Below are positions 27,193 to 35,528 of a DNA stretch of 64,000 bases, piece by piece. Source of the DNA: Streptomyces roseoverticillatus (GTDB lineage: Bacteria > Actinomycetota > Actinomycetes > Streptomycetales > Streptomycetaceae); assembly GCF_000719265.1 (NCBI RefSeq), contig NZ_JOFL01000019.1, forward strand, positions 62,001 through 126,000, written 5' to 3'. How positions within the stretch are numbered: the first letter of the stretch is position 1; the number at the start of each line of letters is the position of its first letter. Below the pieces are notes generated by a model. It searched no databases and was not told where the DNA came from. It saw only the letters and a list, made by a program, of their open reading frames with translations. Made by a program: the position numbers and the translations under genes.

Positions 27193-28641
27193 ATGAGGAC
27201 TGCCTACAGCGTCGAGACCGTACGGGCCGCCGAGCGCGCGCTCATGGCCCAGCTCCCCCACGGCGCCCTGATGCAGCGCGCCGCCGCCGGGCTCGCCGCC
27301 GCCTGCGCCGGCCTGCTCCGGCGCGTGTACGGGGCACGCATCGCCCTGCTCGTCGGCAGCGGCGACAACGGCGGCGACGCCCTCTTCGCCGGCGCCCGGC
27401 TCGCCCGGCGCGGCGCCGGGGTGACCGCGGTGCTCCTGAACCCCGAGCGGGCACACTCCGAGGGGCTCGCCGCCCTGCTCGCCGCCGGCGGGCGCGTCTC
27501 CTCCGCCGAGGCCGCGGACCGGGCCGTCCGCAGCGCCGACCTCGTCATCGACGGGATCGTCGGCATCGGCGGCAAGGGCGGCCTGCGCCCCGACGCCGCC
27601 CAGCTCGCCCGGGCCGCGTCCGACGGCGGCGCGGTGATCGTCTCCGTCGACCTGCCGAGCGGCGTCGACGCCGACACCGGCGAGGTACGGGGCACGGCGG
27701 TACGCGCCGACGCGACGGTCACCTTCGGCTCGTACAAGCCCGGGCTGCTCATCGACCCGGCGCGCGAGCACGCGGGCGCGCTGCGGCTCGTCGGCATCGG
27801 ACTGGAGCTGCCCACCCGGCCCGAGGCCGAGGCCCTGCAGCACGCGGACGTCGCGGCGCTGCTGCCGCGCCCGGAGGCGGAGAGCGACAAGTACCGGCGG
27901 GGCGTCGTCGGCGTCGTCGCGGGCTCGGCCCGCTACCCCGGCGCGGCCGTCCTCGCCGTCGCGGGCGCCCTGCACGGCGGCGCGGGCGCGGTCCGCTACG
28001 CGGGCCCGGCGGCGGACGCCGTGATCGCCCGCTTCCCCGAGACCCTCGTCTCGTCCGGCCCCCCGTCGAAGGCCGGCCGCGTCCAGGCCTGGGTCGTCGG
28101 CCCCGGCCTCGGCGACGGCACGGACGCCCGGCAGGCGCTGGAGGACGTCCTGGCCTCGGACGTTCCCGTGCTCGTGGACGCGGACGGGCTGCGGCTGATG
28201 TCGCCGGACGCGGTACGGGCCCGGACGGCGGAGACCGTACTGACCCCGCACGCGGGTGAGGCGGCCGCGCTGCTGGGCGTTGCGCGCGAACGGGTCGAGT
28301 CCGGGCGGCTGGCGGCGGTCCGCGCCCTGGCCGAGCGCTTCGGCGCCACGGCCCTGCTGAAGGGCTCCACGACCTTGATCGCGGCGGCCCCGGGCAGCCG
28401 GGGGCACCACACGGTGCGGGTCAACCCGACGGGGACGCCATGGCTGGCGACGGCGGGGAGCGGCGATGTGTTGTCCGGCTTGACGGGGTCACTGCTGGCG
28501 GCGGGGCTGAGCGGGCGGGACGCGGCGTCGGTGGGGGCGTACTTGCACGGGCTGGCGGCACGGAAGTCGGGAGAGGCGCCGCTGACGGCGGTGGGGGTGG
28601 CGGAAGAGTTGCGGGGGGTGTGGAGGGGCATGGCGGGGTGA
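27193..28641 (+). CDS. nnr: Bifunctional NAD(P)HX epimerase/dehydratase
   Basis: Repairs hydrated NAD(P)H. The N-terminal YjeF_N domain (about residues 1-210; GSGDNGGDALFAGARLA near 55) epimerises S and R forms. The C-terminal ribokinase-like domain (about 225-475) dehydrates the S form using ADP or ATP. Its active-site segment is WLATAGSGDVLSGLTGSL (about 418-435), and NPTGTPW precedes it. The 482 residues are normal for the fused enzyme. ATG 27193 is retained. No other gene follows on the strand before the toxin-antitoxin pair. Confidence 0.95.
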   Translation: MRTAYSVETVRAAERALMAQLPHGALMQRAAAGLAAACAGLLRRVYGARIALLVGSGDNGGDALFAGARLARRGAGVTAVLLNPERAHSEGLAALLAAGGRVSSAEAADRAVRSADLVIDGIVGIGGKGGLRPDAAQLARAASDGGAVIVSVDLPSGVDADTGEVRGTAVRADATVTFGSYKPGLLIDPAREHAGALRLVGIGLELPTRPEAEALQHADVAALLPRPEAESDKYRRGVVGVVAGSARYPGAAVLAVAGALHGGAGAVRYAGPAADAVIARFPETLVSSGPPSKAGRVQAWVVGPGLGDGTDARQALEDVLASDVPVLVDADGLRLMSPDAVRARTAETVLTPHAGEAAALLGVARERVESGRLAAVRALAERFGATALLKGSTTLIAAAPGSRGHHTVRVNPTGTPWLATAGSGDVLSGLTGSLLAAGLSGRDAASVGAYLHGLAARKSGEAPLTAVGVAEELRGVWRGMAG

Positions 28642-28696
28642 CGTCAGCCACGACACCAGGAAGCCACTCGTTCGAGAGAAATCCAAGAAAATGAGA

Positions 28697-28720
28697 TATG
28701 GGTACGGGTACGTACCCATA
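28697..28720. promoter_or_regulatory. Operator palindrome of the VapBC-type pair
   Basis: TATGGGTAC (28697-28705) and GTACCCATA (28712-28720) are perfect 9-base arms around GGGTAC, so a 12-bp palindrome GGGTACGTACCC is nested inside. It lies 32 bases before the antitoxin ATG, where an antitoxin-toxin complex would repress its own promoter. Confidence 0.65.
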
Positions 28721-28751
28721 CCCTTCCTCCATGTTGAACAGAGGATTACCC

Positions 28752-29006
28752 ATGGCAGACGCGAACATCCGCATTCCCGCGGATGCCCGTAACCGCCTCG
28801 CCGAGGTCGCCGCGGCGGAAGGCATGTCCTTGCGCGCCTATCTCTCCCGCCTGGCCGACGAGCTCCTCACCCCGGCCGAGCGCGCCGAGCAAGCCGAACG
28901 AGCCCGTCGAATGCTGCGCGAGTGGAACGGCTACGACCCCAGCCAGGACGAAGAAGAACGGCTCGACGCCGAATTGGACCGGCGGCTCTCCGAGGCTGCA
29001 CGGTGA
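28752..29006 (+). CDS. Ribbon-helix-helix-type antitoxin
   Basis: An 84-residue protein starting at ATG 28752. The first 45 residues (MADANIRIPADARNRLAEVA, then GMSLRAYLSRLADELL) fit a ribbon-helix-helix DNA-binding unit: a short beta strand followed by two helices. The acidic C-terminal tail would wrap the toxin. Its stop overlaps the start of the next gene (GTGA). The operator palindrome just upstream supports autorepression. It resembles VapB-type antitoxins of Streptomyces. Confidence 0.75.
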   Translation: MADANIRIPADARNRLAEVAAAEGMSLRAYLSRLADELLTPAERAEQAERARRMLREWNGYDPSQDEEERLDAELDRRLSEAAR

Positions 29007-29383
29007 GCGACCAGCTGCACATCGTCCTCGACGACACGGCCATGGTGGCCGCCGGTCGTGGCAATGCCGTCGCCTCCCGGCTCATCCACCGCGCGCACAT
29101 GGAAGCGGGATGGCACTTGTACGCACCGGCCTGCGCGCTGGTCGAGGCCGACCGGGCCCGCCCCGGCACGGCCGAGCACCTCGCCTCACTCCCCGGCGTC
29201 ACCGTCCTCGACCTGGACCTGCCGGCCGCACTGGCCATTGCAAGCAGCGGCAGCTGGGCCGGCGCACACACCCGGCACGCCGCCGAGCCGAACCCCGAGC
29301 GGCCCGACGGGGCGTTCATCGCCACGGCGGAGCCCGGACGCTGGGCGGGAGAACTCGTGCGGGTGCTCGACATCAGGCCTTGA
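29003..29383 (+). CDS. PIN-domain-like (VapC-type) toxin
   Basis: A 126-residue protein starting at GTG 29003. The strand-1 acidic pair (HIVLDDTAMVAAGRG, D12/D13), a mid-protein glutamate (ALVEADRARPG near 52) and a late aspartate (ERPDGAFIATAEPGRW near 101) match the spacing of PIN-domain metal ligands. VapC toxins cleave tRNA or rRNA. Translation is coupled to the antitoxin by a four-base overlap. The pair lies directly beside the NACHT protein gene, which faces it from the opposite strand. Confidence 0.65.
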   Translation: MSDQLHIVLDDTAMVAAGRGNAVASRLIHRAHMEAGWHLYAPACALVEADRARPGTAEHLASLPGVTVLDLDLPAALAIASSGSWAGAHTRHAAEPNPERPDGAFIATAEPGRWAGELVRVLDIRP

Positions 29384-29442
29384 AGGCGAGGCGGGAGCGC
29401 CGCTGATAGCGGAGGGGCTGCGAGGGGGTGCGGGGGGCGTGC

Positions 29443-32400
29443 TCACTGCCGCTGGGTGAGGAGGGTCAGTTCGGAGCCTTCGGGGAGCGCTTCTTGGTTG
29501 ATTACGGGGCCCGGGTGGCGGACGAGGATCTTGACCGGGCCGAGGTCGGCGAGGGGGGCCAGGTCGAGGGGGCTGTTGTCCGTGACCACGGGGTCGATGA
29601 GCTGGAATTCCTTGAGCCCGGGGTAGGTGCGCCGCACGTCACCCAGCCCGGCCATGCCGTACGCCTCGGTGAAGTTGAGCGTCTCCACCTGCGGCACGGG
29701 CCCCGCCCACCTCACGGTTCTCAGGTCCTCCCCCCAGATCCGCAGGGTCCGCAGAGCCGGCAGGGACGGCAGGGCAAACGCGCTCCGGTAGCCGCCGCCG
29801 GCACGGAACGCCAGCTCCTCCAGCGCCGGATGCCCCTCCAGGCCCCAGAAGCCCGAGACCATGCACGGGCCTGATCCGAGGTTCAGATACCGGAGCTTCG
29901 GGGGCATGGACAGCTCCAGGGAGCGCAACGGGGCCGTCGCCCGTCCGGACAACGTCAGCTCGCGCAGCTCCGTCATGCGCCGCATGGTTCCGAAGTCGTA
30001 GAGGTGCTCGGCCAGCCACAAGTGCAGGCTCTGCAAGGCCCGCACATCCAGCGCATCCAGGTGGAGGAGGCGCCCGAAGTCGACAGCGCTCAGCCCCCGC
30101 AGCGGAGGACATCCGCGCAGCACGCGCAGGTCGATGGTCTCTCCGTGCCCCCAGAACGTGACATGGCTGAGCACCGGCGTGGCCAGGTCCGACAGGTCCC
30201 CGCCGGGCGGCAAGGCCCGTAGCTGCACCCGCGGCCGCCCACCGAGGCGCTTGAGCGCGGCGAGGTGTTCCTCGGTCTTCGCGACGAACTCCAGCGCTTC
30301 GTACGCCTCGCCCTCGTACTCCAGCCGCCCGATCACCGCCTCCGCGTACGCCTCGGTCTCGAACCGGTCCCAGGCCCACGCCAGCTGCGCCCGCACCTGC
30401 TGGTGCGGATGGTCCACGTACCGCGAAAGCAAGGGCAGGGCCCTCTCGTCCGCCACCGTCGTCGCCGCGACCACCACCGCGTGCGCGACCTCGTCCGTGA
30501 GCCCCTCCGGCCCCGGGAGGAGATCCAGCACCACCCGCCCCGCCGCCGCCAGCTCCTTCGCCGCTTCCAGGTCCCGCGGCGGTACGAGCTCCCCCGCCGC
30601 CTTCTCGACGCGCGCCCGGACCTCCCAGTCCACCTCCGTCGCGTGTTCGAGGCAGGCCGCGGCCAGGAGGTGGAGCCGGGCGCGGTGCACCGGTTCGCCG
30701 TCGCCCCGCTCCAGCAGCATCCGCAGCAGCTCCGCCCGGGCCCGCGGCGGCGCGTGCCCGACGGCCATCCGCAGCACGTCCTCCCACTGATCGTCGTGGG
30801 CGTGGTTGACGAGGACGTCGAAGTCCCAGTCGTCCACGGCGGCCTGGGCGCCCAGATAGTCCTGGAAGGTGCGGTGGATGAAGTCGAGGGTCTCGGTCGT
30901 GGGGCGGCGCAGCAGGCCGCTGCGCAGGACGAGGTGGCGCAGGATGTCCTCCGCGCTGCCGCGGGCGGCCACGGCCGGCATGGCGGGGAGGGCCCGGTCG
31001 AGGATCTCGACGGCCTTGTGCCACTCGATGACCGAACGGCCATTGCGGATCAGCCAGTAGGCGATCTTCTGCAGCAGGGCGACCTGCTGGGCGTGCTCCA
31101 GCTCCGGGCCGTCCGCCCCGACCACCACACCCCGCTCGCGGTCCCGCCGTACGAGCAGGAGCTCCAGCGCGGCGCGGTAGAGCTCCATCCTCCCGTGCGG
31201 GAGATAGCCCTTCCGCGAGCGGTTGAGGGCGCAGATCAGGGCGCACATCAGCGGGTTGGTGGCGAGCATGCCGAGATCGCGCTTGGTGACGACGGCGGTG
31301 GTGAGGGCGTCGCGGAAGGCGCGCAGCGGCTCGTGGTGGCGGGCGCCCGCGGCGTCGTGCCAGCGGTCGATGAAGGAGATGACGTCGCCGCGGCTCATGG
31401 GGAGCAGTTCCAGCTCGGTGAAGCCGGCGTCGGCGAGCCAGCCCTCCCGTACGGCGGAGGGGCGGGTGGTGATGACGTAGCGGGCGTCGGGGTAGGCGGC
31501 GAGGAGGTCCTTGACCCAGGTGAGGGTGCGGCGGCGGTCGGCCTCGGGGACCTCGTCCACGCCGTCGATCAGCAGCAGCGCCGTGCCCTCCGTGAGCCGG
31601 CGGGTCACCCAGCCCTGCGCGGCGGGCAGGCCGGCGAGCGGGCCGGCGGCCGCGGCCAGGAACTCCTCGGGCTGCGGGAGTTCGCCGCGGCGGATGAGCG
31701 TGCGGAGGGGGAGCGTGAGCGGCATGCAGCCGCTGAGGTGGCCGAGGCCGGGCGGCAGGTCGCCGCGGGCGGTGAGGGTGGCGAGCCACTGCAGCAGCGT
31801 CGTCTTGCCGGAGCCGGCGGCGCCGCGCAGGAGGACGCGGCGGCGGCCGGCGAGGGCTTCCTCGGCGCGCTTGGGTGAGGGCGTGGAATTCTCGGCGGCC
31901 CACTCGTCCGGGACGCGCGCCTCGGCGTAACCGCTGCTCTGCGCGCCACCTCCGGTGAGTTCGAGGCTGAGGTACGCGGTGTCCAGGGGCCAGGTCTCGC
32001 CCTCGCCGTCGGAGAGGGTCAGGCCGATGATCGTCAGCTCGCCGGACTTCTCGACGACGTAGGCGCGCAGGCGGCGTTCGAACGCCTCGATCTCCAGCTG
32101 GCGCGGAGAGGCGAGGGAGCGGGACTCGGGCTTGTGCCCTTCGAGCAGGCACGCGCTGAGGAAGGCGAAGTCCTGCCAGAGCGTGGCCGACGGGGTGACC
32201 GTGAGGCGGCCGTGCTGCCAGCCGTGCGGGTCGGCGCAGACGACGCCCGCGAGCAGGCCTTCGACGAAGACGGCGGCGCCGGACATGCCGGCCCAGGGCG
32301 AGCCGCCGCCGGCGGGCGGGAGCGGGGGGCCGTGCTCGCTGTCGAGGACGTGCCGGCCGCTGAGCAGGTTGCTGCCGGGTTTGAGGGAGCCGACGACCTG

Positions 32401-32763
32401 CTCGGTGTCGAGCTCGCCGGCCGCGTCCCGCTGGACGTGCGGGAAGCCGACGGCCTGGGCGGCGGGCCAGACCCGCAGGTCGTAGGCGCGGCCCCAGACG
32501 AGGGGCTCGAAGGCCGCGGCGACGTCCTCGGGGACGAGGTCGCGCTCGCCGACGAGCAGCGCGACGTCGCACCGCCGGTTGTCGTCTCGCGCCCACACCA
32601 CCCTGCAGCGCACCTGGCCCGCCCCGCCGGGGACGATCGCGCGCGGGTGCGCGCAGTCGCCGATCACGTGTGCGGCCGTCAGCACCAGGTTCGGGGCGAG
32701 GAGGTATCCACTGCCCTGACTCCGTCCGAAAACCGCTGCAATGCGTTCCTTCGCAGGGTGCAC
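29443..32763 (-). CDS. Trypsin-NACHT-LRR protein (bacterial NLR-like)
   Basis: A 1106-residue protein starting at GTG 32763 (GGAGGGG upstream). Residues 1-200 form a trypsin-like serine protease: catalytic H32 in LTAAHV, D66 in CDVALL and S161 in GMSGAAV. A NACHT ATPase follows (about 300-620), with Walker A GAAGSGKTT at 314-322 (K320), Walker B ALLLIDGVDEVP at 395-406, and a later TTRPS sensor-like motif. A helical HEAT-like region covers about 640-850. Leucine-rich repeats lie at about 880-1090 (LRELTLSG, LRYLNLGSG, LEELAF, LRTLRIWG, VETLNF). This is the architecture of antiphage STAND/NACHT proteins, where the repeats sense a phage product and the N-terminal domain executes. There is no signal peptide, so it is cytosolic. 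Defence is inferred. Confidence 0.88.
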   Translation of the reverse strand: MHPAKERIAAVFGRSQGSGYLLAPNLVLTAAHVIGDCAHPRAIVPGGAGQVRCRVVWARDDNRRCDVALLVGERDLVPEDVAAAFEPLVWGRAYDLRVWPAAQAVGFPHVQRDAAGELDTEQVVGSLKPGSNLLSGRHVLDSEHGPPLPPAGGGSPWAGMSGAAVFVEGLLAGVVCADPHGWQHGRLTVTPSATLWQDFAFLSACLLEGHKPESRSLASPRQLEIEAFERRLRAYVVEKSGELTIIGLTLSDGEGETWPLDTAYLSLELTGGGAQSSGYAEARVPDEWAAENSTPSPKRAEEALAGRRRVLLRGAAGSGKTTLLQWLATLTARGDLPPGLGHLSGCMPLTLPLRTLIRRGELPQPEEFLAAAAGPLAGLPAAQGWVTRRLTEGTALLLIDGVDEVPEADRRRTLTWVKDLLAAYPDARYVITTRPSAVREGWLADAGFTELELLPMSRGDVISFIDRWHDAAGARHHEPLRAFRDALTTAVVTKRDLGMLATNPLMCALICALNRSRKGYLPHGRMELYRAALELLLVRRDRERGVVVGADGPELEHAQQVALLQKIAYWLIRNGRSVIEWHKAVEILDRALPAMPAVAARGSAEDILRHLVLRSGLLRRPTTETLDFIHRTFQDYLGAQAAVDDWDFDVLVNHAHDDQWEDVLRMAVGHAPPRARAELLRMLLERGDGEPVHRARLHLLAAACLEHATEVDWEVRARVEKAAGELVPPRDLEAAKELAAAGRVVLDLLPGPEGLTDEVAHAVVVAATTVADERALPLLSRYVDHPHQQVRAQLAWAWDRFETEAYAEAVIGRLEYEGEAYEALEFVAKTEEHLAALKRLGGRPRVQLRALPPGGDLSDLATPVLSHVTFWGHGETIDLRVLRGCPPLRGLSAVDFGRLLHLDALDVRALQSLHLWLAEHLYDFGTMRRMTELRELTLSGRATAPLRSLELSMPPKLRYLNLGSGPCMVSGFWGLEGHPALEELAFRAGGGYRSAFALPSLPALRTLRIWGEDLRTVRWAGPVPQVETLNFTEAYGMAGLGDVRRTYPGLKEFQLIDPVVTDNSPLDLAPLADLGPVKILVRHPGPVINQEALPEGSELTLLTQRQ

Positions 32764-32919
32764 CCGTATCCCCTCCGACCACGTTTCCGCCGACCGACGA
32801 TACGTCAGTAGCGCTACGGTGACAGGGGGTTCCGCTCAAGTGCGGCAGCCGGCCCCGCGGCCGAACGCCATGGCCGATTCCCGCCGGACTCGCGGGGCGC
32901 GGACGGCGAGGCTGGCCCC

Positions 32920-33696
32920 ATGAACAAGATCGAGAACAGCGCTCGCCCCCTTCCCCTCGCCGGCAAGGCCGCCCTCGTCACCGGTGGCAGCCGCGGCATC
33001 GGCGCCGCCATCGCCCGGCGGCTGGCAGAGGCGGGTGCCGACGTGGCGCTGACCTACGAGCGGAGCTCCGGCCTCGCCGCGGCCGTGGCCGACGGCATCG
33101 AGGCCGGCGGGCGCCGGGCCCTGGCCGTGCGGGCCGACAGCGGCGACCCCGACGCCGTCACCGGCGCCGTGGACCGGGCCGCCGCGGCCTTCGGCCGGCT
33201 CGACATCCTGGTGAACAACGTGGGCCTCTTCCCCGTGGGAACCGTAGAGGACCTCGGCGCCGAGGAGTTCGACCGCACGGTCGCGGTGAACGTCCGCGCG
33301 CCCTACCTCGCGGCCCGGGCGGCCGTGCGCCACATGACCGACGGCGGCCGCATCATCAGCATCGGCAGCAACATCGCCGGGCGTACGGTCTTCCCCGGCC
33401 TCACCCTCTACTCCCTCACGAAGACCGCCCTCACCGGCATGACCAAGGGCCTCGCCCGGGACCTGGGCCCGCGCGGCATCACCGCCAACCTGGTCCACCC
33501 CGGCCCCACGGACACCGATGCCAACCCGGCGGACCCCGCGACCAACCCGAACGCCGACACCATCCGCGGCTTCACCGCCCTCGGCCGCTACGCCGAGCCG
33601 GACGACATCGCGGCCGCGGTCGTCTACCTGGCGGGGGACGGGGGCCGGTACGTGACGGGGGCGTCGATCGAGGTGGACGGGGGGTTCACGGCCTGA
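32920..33696 (+). CDS. Short-chain dehydrogenase (FabG-like)
   Basis: A 258-residue SDR starting at ATG 32920. The NAD(P) motif TGGSRGIG is at residues 21-28, with R25 as in NADP-dependent FabG-type enzymes. NNVG is at about 98. The catalytic set is S (ISIGSNIAG, about 147), Y and K (LYSLTKTAL, about 162-166). The C-terminal VTGASIEVDGGFTA is typical of the family. It is divergent from the NACHT gene, with a 156-base shared upstream region. The substrate is unknown. Confidence 0.88.
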   Translation: MNKIENSARPLPLAGKAALVTGGSRGIGAAIARRLAEAGADVALTYERSSGLAAAVADGIEAGGRRALAVRADSGDPDAVTGAVDRAAAAFGRLDILVNNVGLFPVGTVEDLGAEEFDRTVAVNVRAPYLAARAAVRHMTDGGRIISIGSNIAGRTVFPGLTLYSLTKTALTGMTKGLARDLGPRGITANLVHPGPTDTDANPADPATNPNADTIRGFTALGRYAEPDDIAAAVVYLAGDGGRYVTGASIEVDGGFTA

Positions 33697-33743
33697 GGAA
33701 CCGGGCGCAGACCTGAAGGACCGGGCACAGGCCCTGAAGGACC
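33692..33743. repeat. Three imperfect 21-bp repeats
   Basis: CCTGAGGAACCGGGCGCAG and two near copies, CCTGAAGGACCGGGCACAG and CCTGAAGGACCGG, follow one another about every 21 bases from the SDR stop codon to its terminator. Confidence 0.6.
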
Positions 33744-33770
33744 GGGGCGCGCCGACAGCCGGCGCGCCCC
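33744..33770. terminator. Terminator between SDR and MerR genes
   Basis: A perfect 10-bp stem GGGGCGCGCC (33744-33753) with GGCGCGCCCC (33761-33770) and a 7-base loop, between converging genes. Confidence 0.8.
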
Positions 33771-33815
33771 TCCGTACCTCCTTACACCCTTTACCCCTCT
33801 TACGCCCCTGACGCC

Positions 33816-34775
33816 CTACCCCCGGACCGCCGCCCGGACCGCCGCCGTGAACCACTCCGTCGCCGGCTCCATGTCCGGCAGCGTCCAGCCGTTGATCACG
33901 GCGACGAGCCGCCAGTACTTGCCGTAGCGCGGGTCGTTGCCCGTCTCCAGCCGCTCCAGCAGCCAGGCCCGGAACTCCGGCCCGTCCTCCCGGTCCGAGA
34001 TCTCCGCGCAGACCGCGGCCATCTCGTCGACGTGCGGCCGGGCTTCCGGGCTGTCCGGCGCGATCCCGGCCTGCCGCGCGACCTCCGACCTCTCCTTGAT
34101 CGCCTGCGCGGCCCGCTTCGTCCGCTCGCCGTCGGGCCGCCCCGACTCCTTCCACACGCGCGTCTGGTCCTCGGCCGCCCGCCGGATCCCGGCCCGGAAC
34201 CCCTCGTCCTGGACGAGCTCCGCGAGCTCCACCCAGGCGTCGAGCTGCTCCTGCGAGGGGTTCTCCGGCAGTTCGGGCATGCCGCCCCGCATCGAGGCGA
34301 GGAAGTCGGGGTCGACGTCCAGGCCCTCGAAGGCGCTGTCGATGAATTCGTTGATCAGCCGGCGCCGTTCCTGGTCCGACAGGGTCGCGAGCTTGTGCAT
34401 GAGTTCCATCTCCTCCGGTGTCGACCCGCGCCCGGCCACCGCCCGCAGCACGGCCTGACGCAACCGCAAGGTGCGGATCTGCACGTCCAGGGCCTCGGCG
34501 TGGACGGCCGCGACCTCGGCGACGGTGATCTCCCGCTCCAGCACCTGCCGGATGACGGGCAGACCCACGCCGAGATCGCGCAGCGTCCGCACGAGACCGA
34601 GGCGCGCGAGCGCGTCGGGGCCGTAGAGGCGGTAGCCCGCGGGTGTGCGGTCGGTCGGCGGCACCACGCCCGTGTCGGACCAGAACCGGATCGTCCTGAC
34701 CGTCAGCCCGGTCAGCCGGGCCAGCTCCCCGATCGAGTGCAGGGAACCCGAGGGGTACGAGGTGTCGTCGTCCAT
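33816..34775 (-). CDS. MerR-family transcriptional regulator
   Basis: A 319-residue regulator. The N-terminal MerR winged helix (about residues 10-80, SIGELARLTGLTVRTIRFWS then GYRLYGPDALARLGLVRTLR) is followed by a dimer helix and a long C-terminal effector region (about 100-315) with no recognised ligand motif. No MerR-type metal cysteines are visible. ATG 34775 is preferred; a GTG at 34784 would add three residues. The promoter just upstream has the 19-bp spacer and dyad typical of MerR-controlled promoters, indicating autoregulation. Confidence 0.87.
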   Translation of the reverse strand: MDDDTSYPSGSLHSIGELARLTGLTVRTIRFWSDTGVVPPTDRTPAGYRLYGPDALARLGLVRTLRDLGVGLPVIRQVLEREITVAEVAAVHAEALDVQIRTLRLRQAVLRAVAGRGSTPEEMELMHKLATLSDQERRRLINEFIDSAFEGLDVDPDFLASMRGGMPELPENPSQEQLDAWVELAELVQDEGFRAGIRRAAEDQTRVWKESGRPDGERTKRAAQAIKERSEVARQAGIAPDSPEARPHVDEMAAVCAEISDREDGPEFRAWLLERLETGNDPRYGKYWRLVAVINGWTLPDMEPATEWFTAAVRAAVRG

Positions 34776-34782
34776 GTCCCTC

Positions 34783-34813
34783 ACCTTGGAGTCTCCGGTC
34801 GCTGGAGAGTCAA
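34783..34813 (-). promoter_or_regulatory. MerR-type promoter/operator with 19-bp spacer
   Basis: On the minus strand TTGACT (34813-34808) and CAAGGT (34788-34783) are 19 bases apart. The spacer holds the dyad CTCC-N7-GGAG (34793-34807). A stretched spacer with a central dyad is the mark of MerR-family control. Confidence 0.7.
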
Positions 34814-34904
34814 CACCGGGTCCGCGGGCCTTCCGTATCCCGGCGCGCCGTCACCCCCGCCGGGATACGGCACAACACAGCAAATGAGACAAAAAGGGAG
34901 AATT

Positions 34905-34955
34905 ATGCGGGAGACTTTCCCGCGCAACAACCCCCATCCCCGGGAGCTCCCATGA
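34905..34955 (+). CDS. 16-residue upstream ORF coupled to the chaplin gene
   Basis: ATG 34905 has a strong AGGGAG site 5 bases upstream and encodes MRETFPRNNPHPRELP. Its TGA overlaps the chaplin ATG (ATGA at 34952-34955). This would couple chaplin translation to reading of the short peptide, or reduce it. No family is known for so short a peptide. Confidence 0.5.
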   Translation: MRETFPRNNPHPRELP

Positions 34956-35185
34956 CCCCCTCCGCCAAGGCCGCCACCGCGGCCGCCACCGCGACGCTCC
35001 TCGCCGCCTCGGGCGCGGCCACCGCCGACAGCGTCGCCGTCGGCGGCGCCGCCAAGTCCCCCGGCGTCATCTCGGGCAACACGATCCAGATCCCCATCCG
35101 TGTGCCCATCACACTGTGTTCCTTCCCCATCAACGTCGTCGGCCTGCTCAACCAGGCCTCCGGGAACGTCTGCATCACCGACTAG
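34952..35185 (+). CDS. Short chaplin-like surface protein
   Basis: A 77-residue exported protein. The signal peptide covers residues 1-25 (cleavage after ATA). One chaplin domain fills the rest (about 33-77), with SGNTIQIPI, NVVGLLNQASGN and the two cysteines at 56 and 74. Short chaplins self-assemble into amyloid fibres that let aerial hyphae and spores break the water surface. The stretch around the first cysteine (ITLCSFPI) departs from the usual NVCGNTV, so this is a divergent member. The upstream short ORF overlaps its start codon. Confidence 0.85.
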   Translation: MTPSAKAATAAATATLLAASGAATADSVAVGGAAKSPGVISGNTIQIPIRVPITLCSFPINVVGLLNQASGNVCITD

Positions 35186-35528
35186 CCCCGCCCGGCCGCC
35201 GCCGGGAACCGGTCCACGGCCGGCGGCGCCCCTCCCCCGCACGGGCCCCGCGCCCGGGCGCCGAGCCCCGCCACGAGCTCGTCGTCACCCGAAGCTTCCT
35301 CACCGGCCGGCTCGTCCACAACGACGCGAACCACCTTCCCCCGGAGCTCCGTTGGACGGGCTTCCCGCCGGAGCTCCGCCCCTGAAGGCCCATGGGGGAT
35401 CCCCTTACGGGGTCACCCCGCGCAGGCCCTTGAGGCCGTGAGGGCCGCAACTCGTCCAGGCGAACGACGATCTGACGGCGAACGGCCCGGATCCTGGTGA
35501 CGGCCCCCAGGGAAGAGGAAGGATCACC
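35186..35528. other. Gene-free stretch after the chaplin gene
   Basis: A 343-base stretch. GGCCGCCGCCGG and CCGGCGGCG segments near 35195-35228 can form a terminator-like stem for the chaplin gene. A direct repeat containing CGGAGCTCCG occurs near 35341 and 35371. No convincing gene was found. Confidence 0.5.

Noticed and set aside
35116..35385. 89-codon frame overlapping and following the chaplin gene
   Set aside because: It overlaps the certain chaplin frame and has no ribosome site; the tail has some repeats but no family match.
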